The notes beneath the pieces were generated by a model, which saw only the letters and a list, made by a program, of their open reading frames with translations, made no database searches and was not told the origin of the DNA. The position numbers and the translations under genes are program-made. From Burkholderiales bacterium (lineage in GTDB: Bacteria > Pseudomonadota > Gammaproteobacteria > Burkholderiales > SG8-39): a stretch of DNA of 37,552 nucleotides. This document shows positions 1 through 6,979 of the stretch, in pieces (the stretch's first letter is position 1; each line of letters opens with the position of its first letter). Location of the stretch: NCBI GenBank assembly GCA_025458245.1, contig JALOSW010000005.1:1-37552 (forward strand), in the 5' to 3' direction.

Positions 1-139
1 CTGAGCGACACGTAACAGCGTAGCAAATCGAAACACTTCAACGGTGGCCGGTCCGTAAACGCGCAGCCGATAATCGCGTTCAAAGAGACATGCCGGCGAC
101 GCGGACAACGTGCGCAGCCGGCGTTGACGGAGAACCGCG

Positions 140-481
140 ATGAAACCAATCAGAACACTCCTCGCAGTCGGTGCGCTCGCCGCGATTCCCTCGCTCGCGC
201 TCGCCGGCGGCGGCGTCGGCGTCAGCCTGTCGTTCGGCATCCCGGGCGGCGTTGCCGTTGTGTCGGCCCCGGCGTACTACCCCCCGCCCGCGGTCTACTA
301 TGCGCCGCCACCGCCCCCCGTGTACTACGCGCCGCCGAGAGTCGTCTACTACCCGCCCGCGCCGGTCTACCGGCCTTACTACCCGGCCCCGGTGCAGTAC
401 GGGCCGGGCTATTACGGCCCGCCCGGCAAAGCCAAGGGCTGGCACAAGCACCACGGCTACTACGGCCGGTGGGACCGCTAA
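140..481 (+). CDS. Secreted Tyr/Pro-rich low-complexity protein
   Basis: Unrecognised family, 113 aa. Residues 1-22 form a typical Sec signal peptide (basic MKPIR, hydrophobic core, ALA|GGG cleavage site), so the product should be exported. The mature part begins with a short glycine-rich stretch and then becomes a low-complexity tract rich in YYPPP, YYAPP and YRPYYPAP motifs, ending in a basic/His tail (KGWHKHHGYYGRWDR). There are no cysteines and no enzymatic motif. The start ATG has GGAGA 7 nt upstream. A periplasmic or cell-surface structural or binding role is possible, but nothing in the sequence proves it. The gene stands alone, convergent to the MoxR ATPase gene on the other strand. 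Two alternative frames over the same DNA are also open because of the GC bias, but only this frame has a signal peptide. Confidence 0.75.
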   Translation: MKPIRTLLAVGALAAIPSLALAGGGVGVSLSFGIPGGVAVVSAPAYYPPPAVYYAPPPPPVYYAPPRVVYYPPAPVYRPYYPAPVQYGPGYYGPPGKAKGWHKHHGYYGRWDR

Positions 482-507
482 ACGGTCGGCGAGGAAGTTA
501 GCGGTTT

Positions 508-553
508 TGCCTCGCCATGAACACCAGCCGCTCGAACAGATGCACGTCCTGCT
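508..553. repeat. 46-bp direct repeat, copy A (duplicated tail of the MoxR gene)
   Basis: This 46-bp stretch is identical to 642-687, which lies inside the 3' end of the MoxR ATPase gene. Read on the minus strand and extended to 498 it encodes QDVHLFERLVFMARQNR followed by TAA, so it is a detached copy of the gene's last 17 codons. The last codons use different synonymous triplets and a different stop codon (Asn-Arg-TAA against Asn-Arg-TGA). Confidence 0.9.
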
Positions 554-563
554 GCCGGTGGAA

Positions 564-584
564 CAAGGGAGCGGCGCTCCCTTG
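564..584. repeat. Perfect 9-bp inverted repeat with 3-nt loop
   Basis: CAAGGGAGC (564-572) and its exact complement GCTCCCTTG (576-584) are separated by GGC. It lies between the two copies of the MoxR tail and convergent to both neighbouring genes. It lacks an obvious U-tract, so it is not a textbook intrinsic terminator. It may still end transcription or be part of the small segment between the direct repeats. Confidence 0.7.
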
Positions 585-631
585 TAGATCCCTCCATACG
601 GCGCTGCGCGCACCCGAGCAGGACCGGCTCG

Positions 632-1474
632 TCACCGATTCTGCCTCGCCATGAACACCAGCCGCTCGAACAGATGCACGTCCTGCTCGTTCTTGAGCAG
701 CGCCCCGTGCAGCGGCGGGATGATCGACTTCCGGTCCTTCGAGCGAAGCGCCTCCGGCGGCAGGTCTTCCGCGAGCAGCAGCTTGAGCCAGTCGAGCAGC
801 TCCGATGTCGACGGCTTCTTTTTGAGCCCCGGCACGTCGCGCAGCTCGAAGAACACTTCCATCGCCTCGCGCAGGAGCATCTTCTTGATCCCCGGGAAAT
901 GCACGGCGACGATCTTCTCCATCGTCTCCTTGTCCGGGAACCGGATGTAGTGGAAGAAGCAGCGGCGCAGGAAAGCGTCGGGCAGCTCTTTCTCGTTGTT
1001 CGAAGTGATGAAGACGATCGGCCGGTGCTTGGCGCGGATGAGCTCGCGCGTCTCGTAGACGTAGAACTCCATCCGGTCGAGCTCGCGCAGCAGATCGTTC
1101 GGAAACTCGATGTCGGCCTTGTCGACTTCGTCGATCAGCAGGACGACCGGGGTATCGGCGGTGAAGGCGTTCCACAGCGTGCCGCGCACGATGTAGTTGG
1201 CGATGTCCTTGACCCGCGGATCGCCGAGTTGCGAGTCCCGCAGCCGGCTGACAGCGTCGTATTCGTACAGACCCTGCTGCGCCTTGGTGGTCGACTTGAT
1301 GTGCCACTCGAGAAGCGGCAGGCCGAGCGCCGCCGCGACTTCCTCGGCCAGCTTGGTCTTGCCCGTCCCCGGCTCGCCCTTGACGAGCAGCGGGCGCTCC
1401 AGGGTGATGGCGGCGTTGACCGCGAGCATCAGGTCGTCGGTCGCGACGTAGGTCGTTGAGCCCTTGAAGCGCAT
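632..1474 (-). CDS. MoxR-family AAA+ ATPase
   Basis: 280 aa, close to the normal MoxR length. Visible motifs are Walker A GEPGTGKTK near residue 33, Walker B VVLLIDEVDKAD near residue 107, sensor-1 ITSNNEKELPDAFLRRC, and a C-terminal lid. MoxR ATPases usually work as chaperones that insert cofactors or remodel complexes together with a von Willebrand A (CoxE-like) partner encoded just downstream. No such partner is present here: downstream lie only a duplicated fragment of this gene's own tail and an unrelated gene on the other strand. The frame stays open upstream to 1762, but that extension overlaps the divergent cytochrome gene. The chosen ATG at 1474 starts MRFKGSTTYV and sits 31 nt after a TATAAT box, which fits one promoter and one start. 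Function assigned by family; substrate unknown. Confidence 0.9.
   Translation of the reverse strand: MRFKGSTTYVATDDLMLAVNAAITLERPLLVKGEPGTGKTKLAEEVAAALGLPLLEWHIKSTTKAQQGLYEYDAVSRLRDSQLGDPRVKDIANYIVRGTLWNAFTADTPVVLLIDEVDKADIEFPNDLLRELDRMEFYVYETRELIRAKHRPIVFITSNNEKELPDAFLRRCFFHYIRFPDKETMEKIVAVHFPGIKKMLLREAMEVFFELRDVPGLKKKPSTSELLDWLKLLLAEDLPPEALRSKDRKSIIPPLHGALLKNEQDVHLFERLVFMARQNR
642..687. repeat. 46-bp direct repeat, copy B (within MoxR gene 3' end)
   Basis: Second copy of the repeat at 508-553. It forms codons near the C-terminus of the intact ATPase gene. The 88 bp between copies (554-641) hold a perfect hairpin and no gene. Confidence 0.9.
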
Positions 1475-1504
1475 GCTCGATTCCGTATGTATGGGGGTCG
1501 AGCG

Positions 1505-1510
1505 ATTATA
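1505..1510 (-). promoter_or_regulatory. -10 box for the MoxR ATPase gene
   Basis: TATAAT on the minus strand, a perfect consensus -10 in otherwise GC-rich DNA, 31 nt before the ATG at 1474. No good -35 hexamer is visible. It overlaps the region of the divergent cytochrome promoter. Confidence 0.55.
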
Positions 1511-1529
1511 GCCCGCGGTGCTCGGCGCC

Positions 1530-1558
1530 TTTACCGGCGGTAGGGGCTCGGTTACAAT
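1530..1558 (+). promoter_or_regulatory. Promoter for the cytochrome c pair
   Basis: TTTACC (1530-1535), 17-bp spacer, TACAAT (1553-1558), giving a start point near 1565 and a leader of about 43 nt before the ATG at 1608. It is divergent from the MoxR promoter, with the two -10 boxes about 45 bp apart, so the two units may compete for polymerase. Confidence 0.5.
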
Positions 1559-1607
1559 CGCGCGATTTTCCAGGGGCCATCCGCTCCGACACGACCGAGT
1601 GAAAACG

Positions 1608-1943
1608 ATGACAAAGGTTCTCGGACACACCTTGGCGGCCATCGCGATGGTTGGGCTCGCGTGCGCTGCGAACGCCCAGCAGGCGCCGACGGGAAGCGCC
1701 GAGGCGGCGAAGGCGAAGGTATCGATGTGCCAGGGCTGCCACGGCATCGAGACGTACCGCATGGCGTTCCCGGCCGTCTATCACGTGCCGAAGATCGCGG
1801 GTCAGTCGCCCGCATACATCGCCAAGGCGCTCGAGGAGTACAAGACCGGCCAGCGCGCGAGCGCCACGATGCAGGCCATCGCCAAGCAGCTCTCCGAGCA
1901 GGACATGGCCGACCTCGCCGCGTACTACGGCACGGCGAAATAG
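1608..1943 (+). CDS. Periplasmic c-type cytochrome (class I, single haem)
   Basis: 111 aa. An N-terminal signal peptide (residues 1-23, ending ANA|Q) is followed by a single haem c attachment motif C41-Q-G-C44-H45. The mature protein (about 88 residues) has the size and closing helix (SEQDMADLAAYYGTAK) of the cytochrome c553/c4-half family, which carry electrons in the periplasm. A longer frame begins at 1518 but would run through the promoter and place residues ahead of the signal peptide, so the ATG at 1608 is preferred. It is followed after 9 nt by a second cytochrome of the same family. The sixth haem ligand should be a Met in the C-terminal half, but I cannot assign it with certainty. 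Redox partners are not encoded nearby. Confidence 0.9.
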   Translation: MTKVLGHTLAAIAMVGLACAANAQQAPTGSAEAAKAKVSMCQGCHGIETYRMAFPAVYHVPKIAGQSPAYIAKALEEYKTGQRASATMQAIAKQLSEQDMADLAAYYGTAK

Positions 1944-1952
1944 GGAAACGTC

Positions 1953-2279
1953 ATGAAGAAGATCGTCGTCATCGCCGTTCTTTGCCTTGCGACTTCGTCC
2001 GCCTTCGCCAAGGGCAACGCCGCCGCTGGCGAGGCCAAGGCCAAGTCCGTCTGCGCCGCGTGCCACGGCCCGGACGGGAACACGCCCACCAGTGCCGAGT
2101 TCCCGCGCCTCGCGGGCCAGTACTACGACTACCTCGCGCGGGCGCTGAACGAGTACAAGTCCGGCGCGCGCAAGAACGCGGTCATGGCCGGTCAGGCGCA
2201 GCCGCTCACCGCGAAAGAGATCGAGGATCTCGCCGCGTATTACGCCGCCCAGAAGGGATCGCTTTACACGAAGCGCTGA
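1953..2279 (+). CDS. Periplasmic c-type cytochrome (class I, single haem)
   Basis: 108 aa. Signal peptide at residues 1-19 (AFA|K), haem motif C34-A-A-C37-H38 followed by GPDGNTP, and a C-terminal helix EIEDLAAYYAAQK. It belongs to the same family as the cytochrome encoded 9 nt upstream (shared FPRLAGQ/VPKIAGQ and EYK-G-R blocks). The two may therefore form a two-haem pair resembling the halves of cytochrome c4, encoded as separate proteins. The gene ends just before an intrinsic terminator, so the two cytochromes are a complete transcription unit. Confidence 0.9.
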   Translation: MKKIVVIAVLCLATSSAFAKGNAAAGEAKAKSVCAACHGPDGNTPTSAEFPRLAGQYYDYLARALNEYKSGARKNAVMAGQAQPLTAKEIEDLAAYYAAQKGSLYTKR

Positions 2280-2306
2280 GCGCGTTTCGCGCGCGGCAAC
2301 CGCCTG

Positions 2307-2338
2307 AAGGGCCGCCCCAGCGCGGCCCTTCGCCGTTT
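2307..2338 (+). terminator. Rho-independent terminator after the cytochrome pair
   Basis: A perfect 9-bp stem AAGGGCCGC / GCGGCCCTT (2307-2315 and 2322-2330) with a 6-nt loop, followed shortly by a TTTT tract. It lies 27 nt after the stop codon of the second cytochrome gene. Confidence 0.75.
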
Positions 2339-2368
2339 TGGGCATCTGCCCCGCACGCGCCGGGCCAT

Positions 2369-2794
2369 TCACGCCTGCCTACGCAGGCACTCCAGGTACG
2401 CCACGGCATCGGGCGCCGCGCGCTCGCGCTGGGCTCGCCACACCACTTCGCCGAGGCAATCGAGCACGGCATGCAGCGCGGCATGGCGGTCGCCGCGGGA
2501 CGCGAGCACGCGCTCGAACTCGGCGCGAATGCCCGGGGGCTGGTCGATCGACAGCTGCTCTTCGATCGCCATGTGCAGGCTCATGTGCAGGAACGGATTC
2601 ATCGCGCCCTGTTCCGGCGTGTAGTCGGCATCGAGGGAGCGTGCCGGGTCGTCGAGCAGAGGGTGATACTCGGCGTGCAGCAGCGCGATTTCCACCGCCA
2701 CGGTCTCGAGCCCCTCGAGCGGCTGGCGCGCGCGGTACTTCCGCCACGCGTCGAAGAAGAATTGCCGGACCTGCTCGCGCGAGGGGTTGAACAT
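2369..2794 (-). CDS. DUF1841 family protein
   Basis: 141 aa, no signal peptide or membrane segment. The start MFNPSREQVRQFFFDAWRKYRARQPLEGLE and the central DYTPEQGAMNPFLHMSLHMAIEEQLSID-type block (with repeated His) match the DUF1841 family of small proteobacterial proteins, whose function is not known. The conserved His/Glu cluster (HMSLHMAIEE) looks like a helix that might bind metal, but that is inference. The gene is separated from nth upstream by a gap filled with 7-bp repeats. Confidence 0.8.
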   Translation of the reverse strand: MFNPSREQVRQFFFDAWRKYRARQPLEGLETVAVEIALLHAEYHPLLDDPARSLDADYTPEQGAMNPFLHMSLHMAIEEQLSIDQPPGIRAEFERVLASRGDRHAALHAVLDCLGEVVWRAQRERAAPDAVAYLECLRRQA

Positions 2795-2812
2795 GGGAGG
2801 GCGCCGGGTATC

Positions 2813-2898
2813 CAGAGTCCGGGAGTCGGGAGTCGGGGTTCGGAGTTCGGAGTGCGAGGTTCGGGACCTGGCCCTCGATCCTCGAGCCGCGAGCCTGG
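2813..2898. repeat. Degenerate heptamer array with inverted halves (array 1)
   Basis: The whole gap between nth and the DUF1841 gene reads in 7-nt steps. The left part (about 2814-2866) carries GGAGTCG, GGAGTCG, GGGTTCG, GAGTTCG, GAGTGCG and AGGTTCG. The right part (about 2873-2898), read on the minus strand, carries GGCTCGC, GGCTCGA and GGATCGA. The consensus in both is GGnnTCG with opposite orientation, so a transcript could fold back on itself. No spacers or coding sequence are seen. Confidence 0.8.
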
Positions 2899-2902
2899 AT
2901 TT

Positions 2903-3544
2903 TCAACCCCCGGCGTTCGTCTTCGGGCGGTACTCGCACAGATCGCGGATGAGGCACGCCGGACAGTCGGGCCTGCGCGCCTTGCACACGTACCGGCCGT
3001 GCAGGATGAGCCAGTGGTGCGCGTTCCTGCGATAGGGCTCGGGCACCACCTTCTCCAGAGCCGCCTCGACGGCGAGCGGCGTCCTGCCCGGCGCGAGCTT
3101 CGTGCGGTTCGCCACGCGGAAGATGTGCGTGTCGACGGCCATCGTCGACTGCCCGAAAGCGGTGTTGAGAATCACGTTCGCGGTCTTGCGCCCGACGCCG
3201 GGAAGCGCTTCGAGCGCGGCGCGATTCGCCGGGACTTCGCCGCCGTGGCGCTCGAGGAGGAGGCGGCTCGCCTCGACGATGTTCTTTGCCTTGTTTCGCC
3301 ACAGTCCGATGGTTCGGATGTGCGGCTCGAGTCCGGCGGCGCCGAGGGCGACGATCGCCTCGGGCGTACGCGCCACCGCGAAGAGCTTTGCCGTCGCGAG
3401 GTTCACGCTCTTGTCCGTGGCCTGCGCGGACAGCACGACTGCGACCAGCAGTTCGTACGGCGTCGTGTAGGCGAGCTCCGTGGTCGGGTTCGGGTTCGCG
3501 GCCGCCAGCCGCGCGAAGATTTCTGCGCGCTTTTGCGGGTTCAT
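2903..3544 (-). CDS. nth: Endonuclease III (DNA glycosylase/AP lyase)
   Basis: 213 aa, full family length. It removes oxidised pyrimidines from DNA and nicks the abasic site (base excision repair). The helix-hairpin-helix LPGVGRKTA contains the catalytic Lys120, and AVDTH contains Asp138; both have the same numbering as the Escherichia coli enzyme. The [4Fe-4S] loop is C187-x6-C194-x2-C197-x5-C203, also matching. The start codon overlaps the end of the upstream rsxB gene by 4 nt (ATGA), so translation is probably coupled. In enterobacteria nth also lies at the end of the rsx operon. A heptamer repeat array begins immediately after its stop codon. Confidence 0.97.
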   Translation of the reverse strand: MNPQKRAEIFARLAAANPNPTTELAYTTPYELLVAVVLSAQATDKSVNLATAKLFAVARTPEAIVALGAAGLEPHIRTIGLWRNKAKNIVEASRLLLERHGGEVPANRAALEALPGVGRKTANVILNTAFGQSTMAVDTHIFRVANRTKLAPGRTPLAVEAALEKVVPEPYRRNAHHWLILHGRYVCKARRPDCPACLIRDLCEYRPKTNAGG

Positions 3545-4260
3545 CCGGCACGCTCCGCGAAGTCTCCCGGCTCGCCGGTGCCCCGAGCGGCGGCTTTGCG
3601 GGCGGCACGCCTTGCGCGCGCTCGCCCGACTGCGGCGCGAACGACGGCCAGGCGATCAGCCGGTGCATCGCCGGTGCTGGCGACGGCGGCGTCGTCGCGG
3701 TGCGAGAGGCGCCGCACCGCTTCCCGGGCAAGGCGGGCGTTTCGCCGCTCGAATCGGCTGCGGCTTGCCTCGCGCTGCGCGGCGGTCCAGTCGCTGTCGG
3801 CGTCGCTCGCGGCGACCAGGTCGATGCAGTCGACGGGGCAGGGCGCCACGCAGAGCTCGCAGCCGGTGCAAAGCGAGGCGATCACGGTGTGCATCTGTTT
3901 CGGGGCACCGACGATCGCATCGACGGGGCACTTCTGGATGCAGATGGTGCAGCCGATGCAGCGTGCCTCGTCGACGACCGCGAGGCGCCTGGGCTGCTCG
4001 ACGCCGCAGGCCGGATCGAGCGGCAGGGGAGGCAGGCCGGTCAGCTCCGCGAGCGCACGGATGCCGGCACTGCCGCCGGGCGGGCAGCGGTTGAGGGCCG
4101 CGTCGCCGCGTGCGATCGCCTGCGCGTAGGGCCGGCACGCCTCGTAGCCGCAACGCGTGCATTGCGTCTGCGGCAGGATCGCGTCGATCGCGTCGGCGAG
4201 CGGTTCCTCGGCCTTCGAAGCGCCGGTCCAGTTCGGCACGATGTCGGCGGCGTTGCGCAT
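3541..4260 (-). CDS. rsxB: RsxB/RnfB-type ferredoxin, soluble form lacking the membrane anchor
   Basis: 239 aa. An N-terminal four-Cys cluster domain C34-x2-C37-x4-C42-x16-C59 is followed by two [4Fe-4S] ferredoxin motifs, C101/104/107-C111 and C131/134/137-C141. This is the RnfB/RsxB architecture, the subunit that passes electrons in the Rnf/Rsx complex. The usual N-terminal transmembrane helix is missing: the pyrD stop codon lies only 9 nt upstream of the start, leaving no room. The C-terminal 80 residues are Arg/Ala-rich and not recognisable. None of rsxA, C, D, G or E is present. The gene overlaps nth by 4 nt. A soluble electron carrier is likely; a link to iron-sulfur maintenance or DNA repair is only suggested by the neighbourhood. 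Confidence 0.9.
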   Translation of the reverse strand: MRNAADIVPNWTGASKAEEPLADAIDAILPQTQCTRCGYEACRPYAQAIARGDAALNRCPPGGSAGIRALAELTGLPPLPLDPACGVEQPRRLAVVDEARCIGCTICIQKCPVDAIVGAPKQMHTVIASLCTGCELCVAPCPVDCIDLVAASDADSDWTAAQREASRSRFERRNARLAREAVRRLSHRDDAAVASTGDAPADRLAVVRAAVGRARARRAARKAAARGTGEPGDFAERAG

Positions 4261-4269
4261 CGCGCGCGT

Positions 4270-5331
4270 TCAGGCGCGGGCTTTGCGCCTGCGCGCCCGC
4301 GGCGTTTCCCTGGCGAGCGCAGCGACGATCTCGCGCACGAGGCCCGGGCCGCGGTAGATGAGTCCCGTGTAGACCTGCACGAGGCGCGCGCCTGCGTCGA
4401 GCTTCTCCTGCGCGTCGGCGGCCGACAGGATGCCGCCGACACCGATCACCGGGAGCTTTCCGCCGAGCGCCTTGGCGAGCCGCGAGATCACGGCGGTCGA
4501 TCGCGCGCGCAGCGGGGCGCCGGAGAGCCCGCCTTGCTCGTCGGCGTGCCGGAGTCCGGCGACGCCGTCGCGCGAAAGCGTCGTGTTGGTCGCGATCACC
4601 GCGTCGACCTCGTGCTCGAGGAGCGTTCCCGCGATGGCCGCGATCGCCGCATCGTCGAGGTCCGGCGCGATCTTGACTGCGAGCGGCACGCGCCGCCGGG
4701 TGGCGCGCGCCTGGCGGTCGCGCGCACGCGCGATGCGCGCGAGCAGCGGCCCGAGTTCGTCGCCTCCTTGCAGCGTGCGCAGGTTCTTGGTGTTGGGCGA
4801 CGAGATGTTGACCGTGATGTAGCTCGCCAGCGCATAGACACGGTCGAGGCAGGCGACGTAGTCGTCGGCAGCACGCTCGATCGGGGTGTCGAAATTCTTG
4901 CCGATATTGATGCCGAGCACGCCGTCGAACCGCGCCGCCTTCACGTTCGCGACGAACGCGTCGACGCCGTGGTTGTTGAAGCCCATCCGGTTGACGAGCG
5001 CCTGCGCCTCGGGGATGCGGAAGAGCCGCGGCCGGGGATTGCCGGGCTGGGGACGCGGGGTCACCGTGCCGACTTCGATGAAGCCGAATCCGAACTTCGC
5101 GAGCACGTCGATGAACTCGCCGTTCTTGTCGAGCCCGGCGGCGAGCCCGACCGCGTTGGGGAACGTGAGCCCCATGGCCTCGACGGGCGCGCCGGCGATG
5201 GGTTTGCCCGGTAGCCCGATGAGGGCGCCCGCGCCGAAGCGCCCGAAACGCTTGAAAGCGGGCAGCGCGAGGTCGTGCGCGACCTCCGGATCGAGATGAA
5301 AGAGAAACGGTCGCGCCAGCTCGTAGAACAT
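4270..5331 (-). CDS. pyrD: Dihydroorotate dehydrogenase (quinone), class 2
   Basis: 353 aa. Oxidises dihydroorotate to orotate in pyrimidine synthesis, passing electrons to membrane quinone. The N-terminal helix [21 protein letters not shown] is the class 2 membrane-association/quinone segment. Conserved FMN/substrate blocks follow: [10 protein letters not shown] (about 62-71), [17 protein letters not shown] (86-102), NRMGFNNHG (114-122), VNISSPNT with catalytic Ser178, and IGVGGI plus [10 protein letters not shown] near the C-terminus. The C-terminus carries a short basic tail ([10 protein letters not shown]) not needed for activity. It is transcribed ahead of rsxB and nth on the minus strand, with 9 nt to rsxB. 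Confidence 0.97.
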   Translation of the reverse strand: MFYELARPFLFHLDPEVAHDLALPAFKRFGRFGAGALIGLPGKPIAGAPVEAMGLTFPNAVGLAAGLDKNGEFIDVLAKFGFGFIEVGTVTPRPQPGNPRPRLFRIPEAQALVNRMGFNNHGVDAFVANVKAARFDGVLGINIGKNFDTPIERAADDYVACLDRVYALASYITVNISSPNTKNLRTLQGGDELGPLLARIARARDRQARATRRRVPLAVKIAPDLDDAAIAAIAGTLLEHEVDAVIATNTTLSRDGVAGLRHADEQGGLSGAPLRARSTAVISRLAKALGGKLPVIGVGGILSAADAQEKLDAGARLVQVYTGLIYRGPGLVREIVAALARETPRARRRKARA

Positions 5332-5380
5332 GTCGCGGATTTTATCAGCGGCGGGCGCGCGGCCCGGCGCCGCGACGCCG

Positions 5381-6121
5381 TCAGCCTTCGAGATCGCGCT
5401 CGTCGAGCGGCCGCCAGACGCCGTTCACCAGTCCCTCGATCGGGCGGAACCGCGCCTTGTAGGCCATCTTGCGGCTGTCCTGGATCCAGTAGCCGAGATA
5501 GAGGTAAGGGAGGCCGAGCGCGCGGCAGTGCTCGAGCTGCCAGAGGATGTTGTAGGTGCCGAGGCTCGCGCTCGGGAGGTCGGGATCGAAGAACGTGTAG
5601 ACCGACGACAGGCCGTCGGACAGGAAGTCGACGATGCTCACCATCGTGAGGCGGCCGTCGTCGCGGAACTCCACGAGCCGCGTGTTCACCCGGCTCTGAA
5701 GCAGAAAGTGCGAATACTGGTCGCGGCTGTCCTGATCCATTCCGCCGCCGGCGTGGCGCGCGGCCTGGTAGCGCAGGTACAGCGCGTAGTGTTCGACGCG
5801 GAAGCGCAGCCCGAGCGTCAACGCCTGCAGATGCTCGTGCCGCTTCCACGCGCGGCGCTGGTAGCGCGCCGAGTCGAACTCCGCGACCGGAATGCGCACC
5901 GGTACGCATGCGCGGCAAGCGTCGCAGTATGGCCGGTAGGTGAAGATGCCGCTGCGACGGAAGCCGAGTCGCACCAAATCGCCGTAGAGCTCGTTGCCGA
6001 TGAGGTGGCTCGGCGTTGCGACCTGCGACCGCGCCATCTTGCCCGGCAGGTAGCTGCAGGGGTAAGGGGCCGTGACGTAGAACTGCAGTACTGCGTGCGG
6101 AAGGTCGTTCAGCTGCGACAT
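5381..6121 (-). CDS. bpt: Aspartate/glutamate leucyltransferase (N-degron pathway)
   Basis: 246 aa. Transfers leucine from Leu-tRNA to proteins with N-terminal Asp or Glu, marking them for ClpS/ClpAP. Family signs are the N-terminal PYPCSYLPG, a Cys-rich [18 protein letters not shown] block, [10 protein letters not shown], and the C-terminal acyltransferase fold with [17 protein letters not shown] and [20 protein letters not shown]. It is related to eukaryotic arginyltransferases but carries the bacterial Bpt layout. The start at 6121 overlaps the 3' end of aat by 13 nt, so the two transferases are co-translated. A longer frame upstream is an artefact of overlap with aat. Confidence 0.93.
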   Translation of the reverse strand: MSQLNDLPHAVLQFYVTAPYPCSYLPGKMARSQVATPSHLIGNELYGDLVRLGFRRSGIFTYRPYCDACRACVPVRIPVAEFDSARYQRRAWKRHEHLQALTLGLRFRVEHYALYLRYQAARHAGGGMDQDSRDQYSHFLLQSRVNTRLVEFRDDGRLTMVSIVDFLSDGLSSVYTFFDPDLPSASLGTYNILWQLEHCRALGLPYLYLGYWIQDSRKMAYKARFRPIEGLVNGVWRPLDERDLEG

Positions 6122-6816
6122 CGAGACGGCCCGAATGCTCCTTGCCACCTGCCTGGCGGCTCGGGGTAGTCTACCAACTCTGCGACCCGCCGGGCGAAGT
6201 CGGCCCGGGGAATCTCCCGCGCGCCGAGCGATTCGAGGTGCGCCGTGTGCATCTGGCAGTCGACCAGTTCGAACCCCCGGCCGGCGAGAAAGCGGGCGAG
6301 GTGCACGAAGGCGATCTTGGAGGCATCGCGCGCGCGGGAGAACATCGACTCGCCGAAGAACACGCGTCCCACCGCGACTCCGTAGAGCCCGCCCGCGAGA
6401 GCGCCGTCGATCCAGGTTTCCACGGAGTGAGCGTACCCCAGTGCGTGCAGGCGGAAGTAGGCCGCACGCATCTCCGGGGTGATCCAGGTCCCGGCCTGAT
6501 CCGGCCGGGGGGCAGCGCACCCGGAGATCACGGCCGGAAACGCGGTGTCGAGCCGCACCTCGTACTCCCGGTTGCGCAGCGTCTTCGCGAGCGAGCGCGT
6601 CACCCGGACCGCGCTCGGCACGAGCACCATGCGCGGGTCGGGGCTCCACCAGAGAACGGGCTCACCCTCCGAGAACCACGGGAAGATACCGTGCCGGTAG
6701 GCATCGAGCAGGCGTTCCGGGGAGAGATCGCCGCCTGCCGCGAGAAGACCGTTCGGGCGTACGAGCGCCTTCTCGATCGGCGGAAACGGCGCATCCCGGT
6801 CGAGCCAAGGAATCAT
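6109..6816 (-). CDS. aat: Leucyl/phenylalanyl-tRNA--protein transferase
   Basis: 235 aa. Adds Leu or Phe from charged tRNA to N-terminal Lys or Arg of proteins, creating bacterial N-degrons. Family motifs are seen in order: [95 protein letters not shown] and [16 protein letters not shown]. The length is normal. It precedes bpt on the minus strand with a 13-nt overlap, so both branches of acceptor N-degron marking are made from one transcript. Upstream of its ATG lies the second heptamer repeat array. ClpS and ClpA are not in the window. Confidence 0.97.
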   Translation of the reverse strand: MIPWLDRDAPFPPIEKALVRPNGLLAAGGDLSPERLLDAYRHGIFPWFSEGEPVLWWSPDPRMVLVPSAVRVTRSLAKTLRNREYEVRLDTAFPAVISGCAAPRPDQAGTWITPEMRAAYFRLHALGYAHSVETWIDGALAGGLYGVAVGRVFFGESMFSRARDASKIAFVHLARFLAGRGFELVDCQMHTAHLESLGAREIPRADFARRVAELVDYPEPPGRWQGAFGPSRCRS

Positions 6817-6979
6817 GGAGCGGATCGGGGATCAAGGATCAGGGACCGCGGAACCGTGCAGGACGGATCGCATCCCGAATCCCGGCGCCCGCATCGCGAA
6901 TCCCGAATCCCGAATCCTGGATCCTGAATCCAGAATCCAGAATCCAGAATCCCGAATCCTGAATCCCGAATCCCGTCCC
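6817..6979. repeat. Degenerate heptamer array with inverted halves (array 2)
   Basis: The whole gap between the Rieske gene and aat is in 7-nt register. The left part holds GGATCGG, GGATCAA, GGATCAG, GGACCGC and GGAACCG. The right part (about 6890-6972) is mostly GAATCCC, GAATCCT and GAATCCA, which on the other strand read GGGATTC, AGGATTC and TGGATTC. This is the same GGnnTC-type family as the array at 2813, again with the halves in opposite orientation, so a long imperfect hairpin is possible. No coding sequence or spacer pattern. Confidence 0.85.

Noticed and set aside
1475-1762. 96-residue N-terminal extension of the MoxR ATPase
   Set aside because: It covers the divergent promoter and the cytochrome start. 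The MoxR family begins near MRFKGSTTYV, and the TATAAT box lies between.
2307-2338. The hairpin after the cytochromes as a shared element with the DUF1841 gene
   Set aside because: The T-run follows on the plus strand only, so it is a simple terminator for the cytochrome unit.
1661-4129. An open frame of 822 codons on the plus strand across the cytochrome, DUF1841 and nth region
   Set aside because: It is a shadow frame: the amino acid composition is Arg/Gly/Ala-rich and without domains, it crosses the terminator, and the real genes with clear families occupy the other frames.
6817-6979. CRISPR array
   Set aside because: Units are 7 nt and contiguous, without spacers, and degenerate. No cas genes lie nearby.
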